Shown piece by piece: positions 5,565-6,912 of a stretch of DNA of 6,912 nt. The notes under the pieces were generated by a model. That model searched no databases and was not told the origin of the DNA. It worked only from the letters and a program-made list of their open reading frames with translations. The DNA comes from Pusillimonas sp. UBA6240 (GTDB lineage: Bacteria > Pseudomonadota > Gammaproteobacteria > Burkholderiales > Burkholderiaceae_B): positions 1 through 6,912 of the forward strand of contig DJWC01000139.1 in NCBI GenBank assembly GCA_002441445.1. The letters run 5' to 3'. The translations under genes were made by a program, and so were the position numbers. Each line of letters begins with the position of its first letter. Positions within the stretch are counted from its first letter, which is position 1.

Positions 5565-6686
5565 ATGAAGTTCCTAAAGCGAATAACTCCTTTGGTCATG
5601 GCGCTGGGCGCCGTCGCCATCGCCGGCAGCGCCTATGCGGCCAGCACCATCAAAATCGGCATCCCGCAACCCATGACCGGCCCCGCCACCCAGTACGGCG
5701 ACCAGATCCAGGCCGGCGCGCTGACCGCCATCGAGGCCATCAACGAGGCCGGCGGCGTCAAGGGCAAGAAGCTGGAGCCCCTGCTCATCGACGACGGCTG
5801 CGAACCCAAGCAGGCCGTGCCCGCCGCCAACCGCGTGGTGAACTCCGGAGCCAAGTTCGCCGTGGCCCATGCCTGCTCCGGCACCACCGTGCCCGCGGTC
5901 AACGTGTACGAACAGGAAGGCATCGTCGCCATCACCCCGGGAGCCACCTCGCCGCTGGTCACGGACACCATCAAGCCTCATTTCTTCTTCCGCACCATAG
6001 GGCGCGACGACCAGCAGGGGCCGTTCGCCGCCAGCTACATACTCGGGCATCTCAAGCCCAAAACCGTCGCCATCCTGCACGACAAGCAAACCTACGGCTC
6101 GGGGGTCGCCACGCAGGTGCGCGACAATCTCGCCAAGAGCGGCGCCAACGTCGCCCTGTTCGAAGGCATCAACGTGGGCGACAGCGACTATTCCGCGGTC
6201 ATCACCAAGCTGAAGTCGCTCAATCCCGACCTGATCTATTTCGGCGGCTACCACGCCGAACTCGGCCTGCTTCTGCGCCAGGCGCGCGAACAGGGCCTGT
6301 CCACCCAGTTCATGGGCCCGGAAGGCGTCGCCAACAAAGACCTCGTCGCCATCGCCGGCCCGGCGGTGGAAGGCCTGCTGGTCACCCTGCCGTCGGACTT
6401 CACCAAGCTGCCCGGCAACGAAAAAGTGCTCGAGCACTTCAAGAAGTACAAGCGCAGCCCTGACGGCGCCTTCACCCTGACGGCGTATGCGGCGGTGCAG
6501 ATCCTGGTCGACAGCATCAACGCCGTCGGCGAAGATCCGGCCAAGGTGGCCGACTACATGCACAGCCATGCCTTCAACACCGCCATCGGCAAGGTCGAAT
6601 ACGACGCCAAGGGCGACTTGAAGGAATTCGAGTTCGCCGTCTTCAAATGGGACAAGGGCGGCAATCTCGAGCAGCTCAAGCTCTGA
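5565..6686 (+). CDS. livJ: LivJ/LivK-type periplasmic branched-chain amino-acid-binding protein
   Basis: This is the periplasmic receptor of a Liv-type ABC importer for leucine, isoleucine or valine. Its 373 residues (E. coli LivJ and LivK are about 367-369) begin MKFLKRITPLVMALG, a Sec signal peptide with likely cleavage after AYA at residue 25. The mature part starts with the typical IKIGIPQPMTGP. Cys79 and Cys104 match the conserved disulfide. Pocket regions match LivJ: CSGTT (104-108), ITPGAT (123-128), HDKQTYGSG with Tyr177 (172-180), YFGGYHAELG (225-234) and MGPEGV with Glu253 (250-255). An in-frame ATG at 5526 would add 13 residues before the signal peptide. I prefer 5565, which has GGAGA at 5550-5554 with 10-nt spacing. 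Placement directly before livH supports the role. Which amino acid is preferred, and LivJ versus LivK, cannot be decided. Confidence 0.92.
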   Translation: MKFLKRITPLVMALGAVAIAGSAYAASTIKIGIPQPMTGPATQYGDQIQAGALTAIEAINEAGGVKGKKLEPLLIDDGCEPKQAVPAANRVVNSGAKFAVAHACSGTTVPAVNVYEQEGIVAITPGATSPLVTDTIKPHFFFRTIGRDDQQGPFAASYILGHLKPKTVAILHDKQTYGSGVATQVRDNLAKSGANVALFEGINVGDSDYSAVITKLKSLNPDLIYFGGYHAELGLLLRQAREQGLSTQFMGPEGVANKDLVAIAGPAVEGLLVTLPSDFTKLPGNEKVLEHFKKYKRSPDGAFTLTAYAAVQILVDSINAVGEDPAKVADYMHSHAFNTAIGKVEYDAKGDLKEFEFAVFKWDKGGNLEQLKL

Positions 6687-6704
6687 CGCGCGTCCCGCCT
6701 GCTT

Positions 6705-6720
6705 CGGCCCGGTAGGGCCG
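6705..6720 (+). other. GC-rich hairpin after the binding-protein gene
   Basis: CGGCCC and GGGCCG form a perfect 6-bp stem around the loop GGTA, 18 nt after the stop codon. No T run follows, only a pyrimidine-rich CTTCCTTTCCCC. It may stabilise the upstream message or cause partial termination, rather than act as a full intrinsic terminator. Confidence 0.5.
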
Positions 6721-6740
6721 GGGCGCCTTCCTTTCCCCTG

Positions 6741-6758
6741 GCGGCCGCGGCGGCCGCG
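6741..6758 (+). repeat. Tandem 9-bp repeat GCGGCCGCG x2, able to form a hairpin
   Basis: Two exact, adjacent copies of GCGGCCGCG are present. The first GCGGCC (6741-6746) can pair with GGCCGC (6752-6757) around a 5-nt loop, giving a second very stable hairpin in the gap before livH. A repeat unit this short could change copy number between strains. Confidence 0.6.
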
Positions 6759-6787
6759 CAGGGCGAACCATACGGCACTATCCGCTT

Positions 6788-6912
6788 ATGTCTGACCTCA
6801 TACCCCAACTCGCGCAACAGCTATTCAATGGCCTGTCGCTCGGCGCCATCTACGCGCTCATCGCCATTGGCTACACCATGGTCTATGGCATCATCGGCAT
6901 GATCAACTTCGC
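6788..6912 (+). CDS. livH: LivH, inner-membrane permease of the branched-chain amino-acid ABC transporter (partial, N-terminus only)
   Basis: Only the first 41 residues are in the window. They read as a LivH N-terminus: a polar start MSDLIPQLAQQLFNG, then SLGAIYALIAIGYTMVYGIIGMINFA (16-41). That segment is the first membrane span and the highly conserved GYTMVYGIIGMINFAHGE region of LivH, cut just before HGE. It would form the membrane channel with LivM and receive amino acids from the binding protein encoded 101 nt upstream. The ATG at 6788 fits homologues, but no clear Shine-Dalgarno lies within 15 nt, so initiation looks weak. livM, livG and livF would be expected next but are outside the window. 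Confidence 0.92.
   Translation, partial: MSDLIPQLAQQLFNGLSLGAIYALIAIGYTMVYGIIGMINF

Noticed and set aside
5574..6569. A 331-codon minus-strand open frame antisense to the branched-chain amino-acid binding protein, and a 326-codon plus-strand shadow at 5483-6463.
   Set aside because: Both overlap a gene with a signal peptide and full LivJ-type motifs. Neither has a recognisable domain or ribosome-binding site.
1..6912. Search by eye for CRISPR arrays, insertion sequences, tRNA genes, prophage or toxin-antitoxin genes.
   Set aside because: No regularly spaced repeats, transposase motifs, terminal inverted repeats, tRNA cloverleaf or small toxin-like genes were seen; the window is filled by ordinary transport and metabolic genes.

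Overview
The window looks like an ordinary chromosomal segment of a high-GC betaproteobacterium. Burkholderiales is likely, and an Alcaligenaceae relative (Bordetella/Achromobacter group) is my best guess. The basis is the protein character, the GC-rich third codon positions and the proC gene overlapping a queuosine-precursor transporter gene. The genus is inference. Nothing indicates a mobile element, phage, CRISPR array, tRNA or rRNA.

Left half, minus strand (about 3951 down to 1): the ugpB-ugpA-ugpE-ugpC operon for ATP-driven uptake of sn-glycerol-3-phosphate. UgpB is the periplasmic binding protein, UgpA and UgpE are the two membrane subunits, and UgpC is the ATPase, cut by the window edge after 211 codons. 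Two regulatory elements stand out. A Pho box (two 7-mers at an 11-nt period, 12/14 matches to consensus) lies upstream of ugpB and predicts PhoB control under phosphate starvation. A 13-bp stem followed by six T lies between ugpB and ugpA; it should act as a partial terminator that keeps the binding protein in excess over the membrane subunits.

Middle, plus strand (4027-5408): proC (pyrroline-5-carboxylate reductase, last step of proline synthesis), overlapping by ATGA a small membrane protein of the VUT/YhhQ queuosine-precursor transporter family. proC and ugpB are divergent and share a 178-nt intergenic region that also holds a perfect 12-bp palindrome.

Right end, plus strand (5565-6912): a LivJ/LivK-type periplasmic branched-chain amino-acid binding protein, then the start of the permease gene livH, cut by the window edge. 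The gene for the binding protein is preceded by a 156-nt leader with a candidate sigma-70-like promoter and a 10-bp inverted repeat. The 101-nt gap before livH holds two GC-rich hairpins.

All major genes belong to well-known families, and I found no previously undescribed system. The points worth a second look are regulatory: the Pho box, the ugpB-ugpA attenuator, the parallel hairpins between the second binding protein and livH, and several starts without a good Shine-Dalgarno sequence. Every intergenic gap is under 300 bases, and each is described in the entries.
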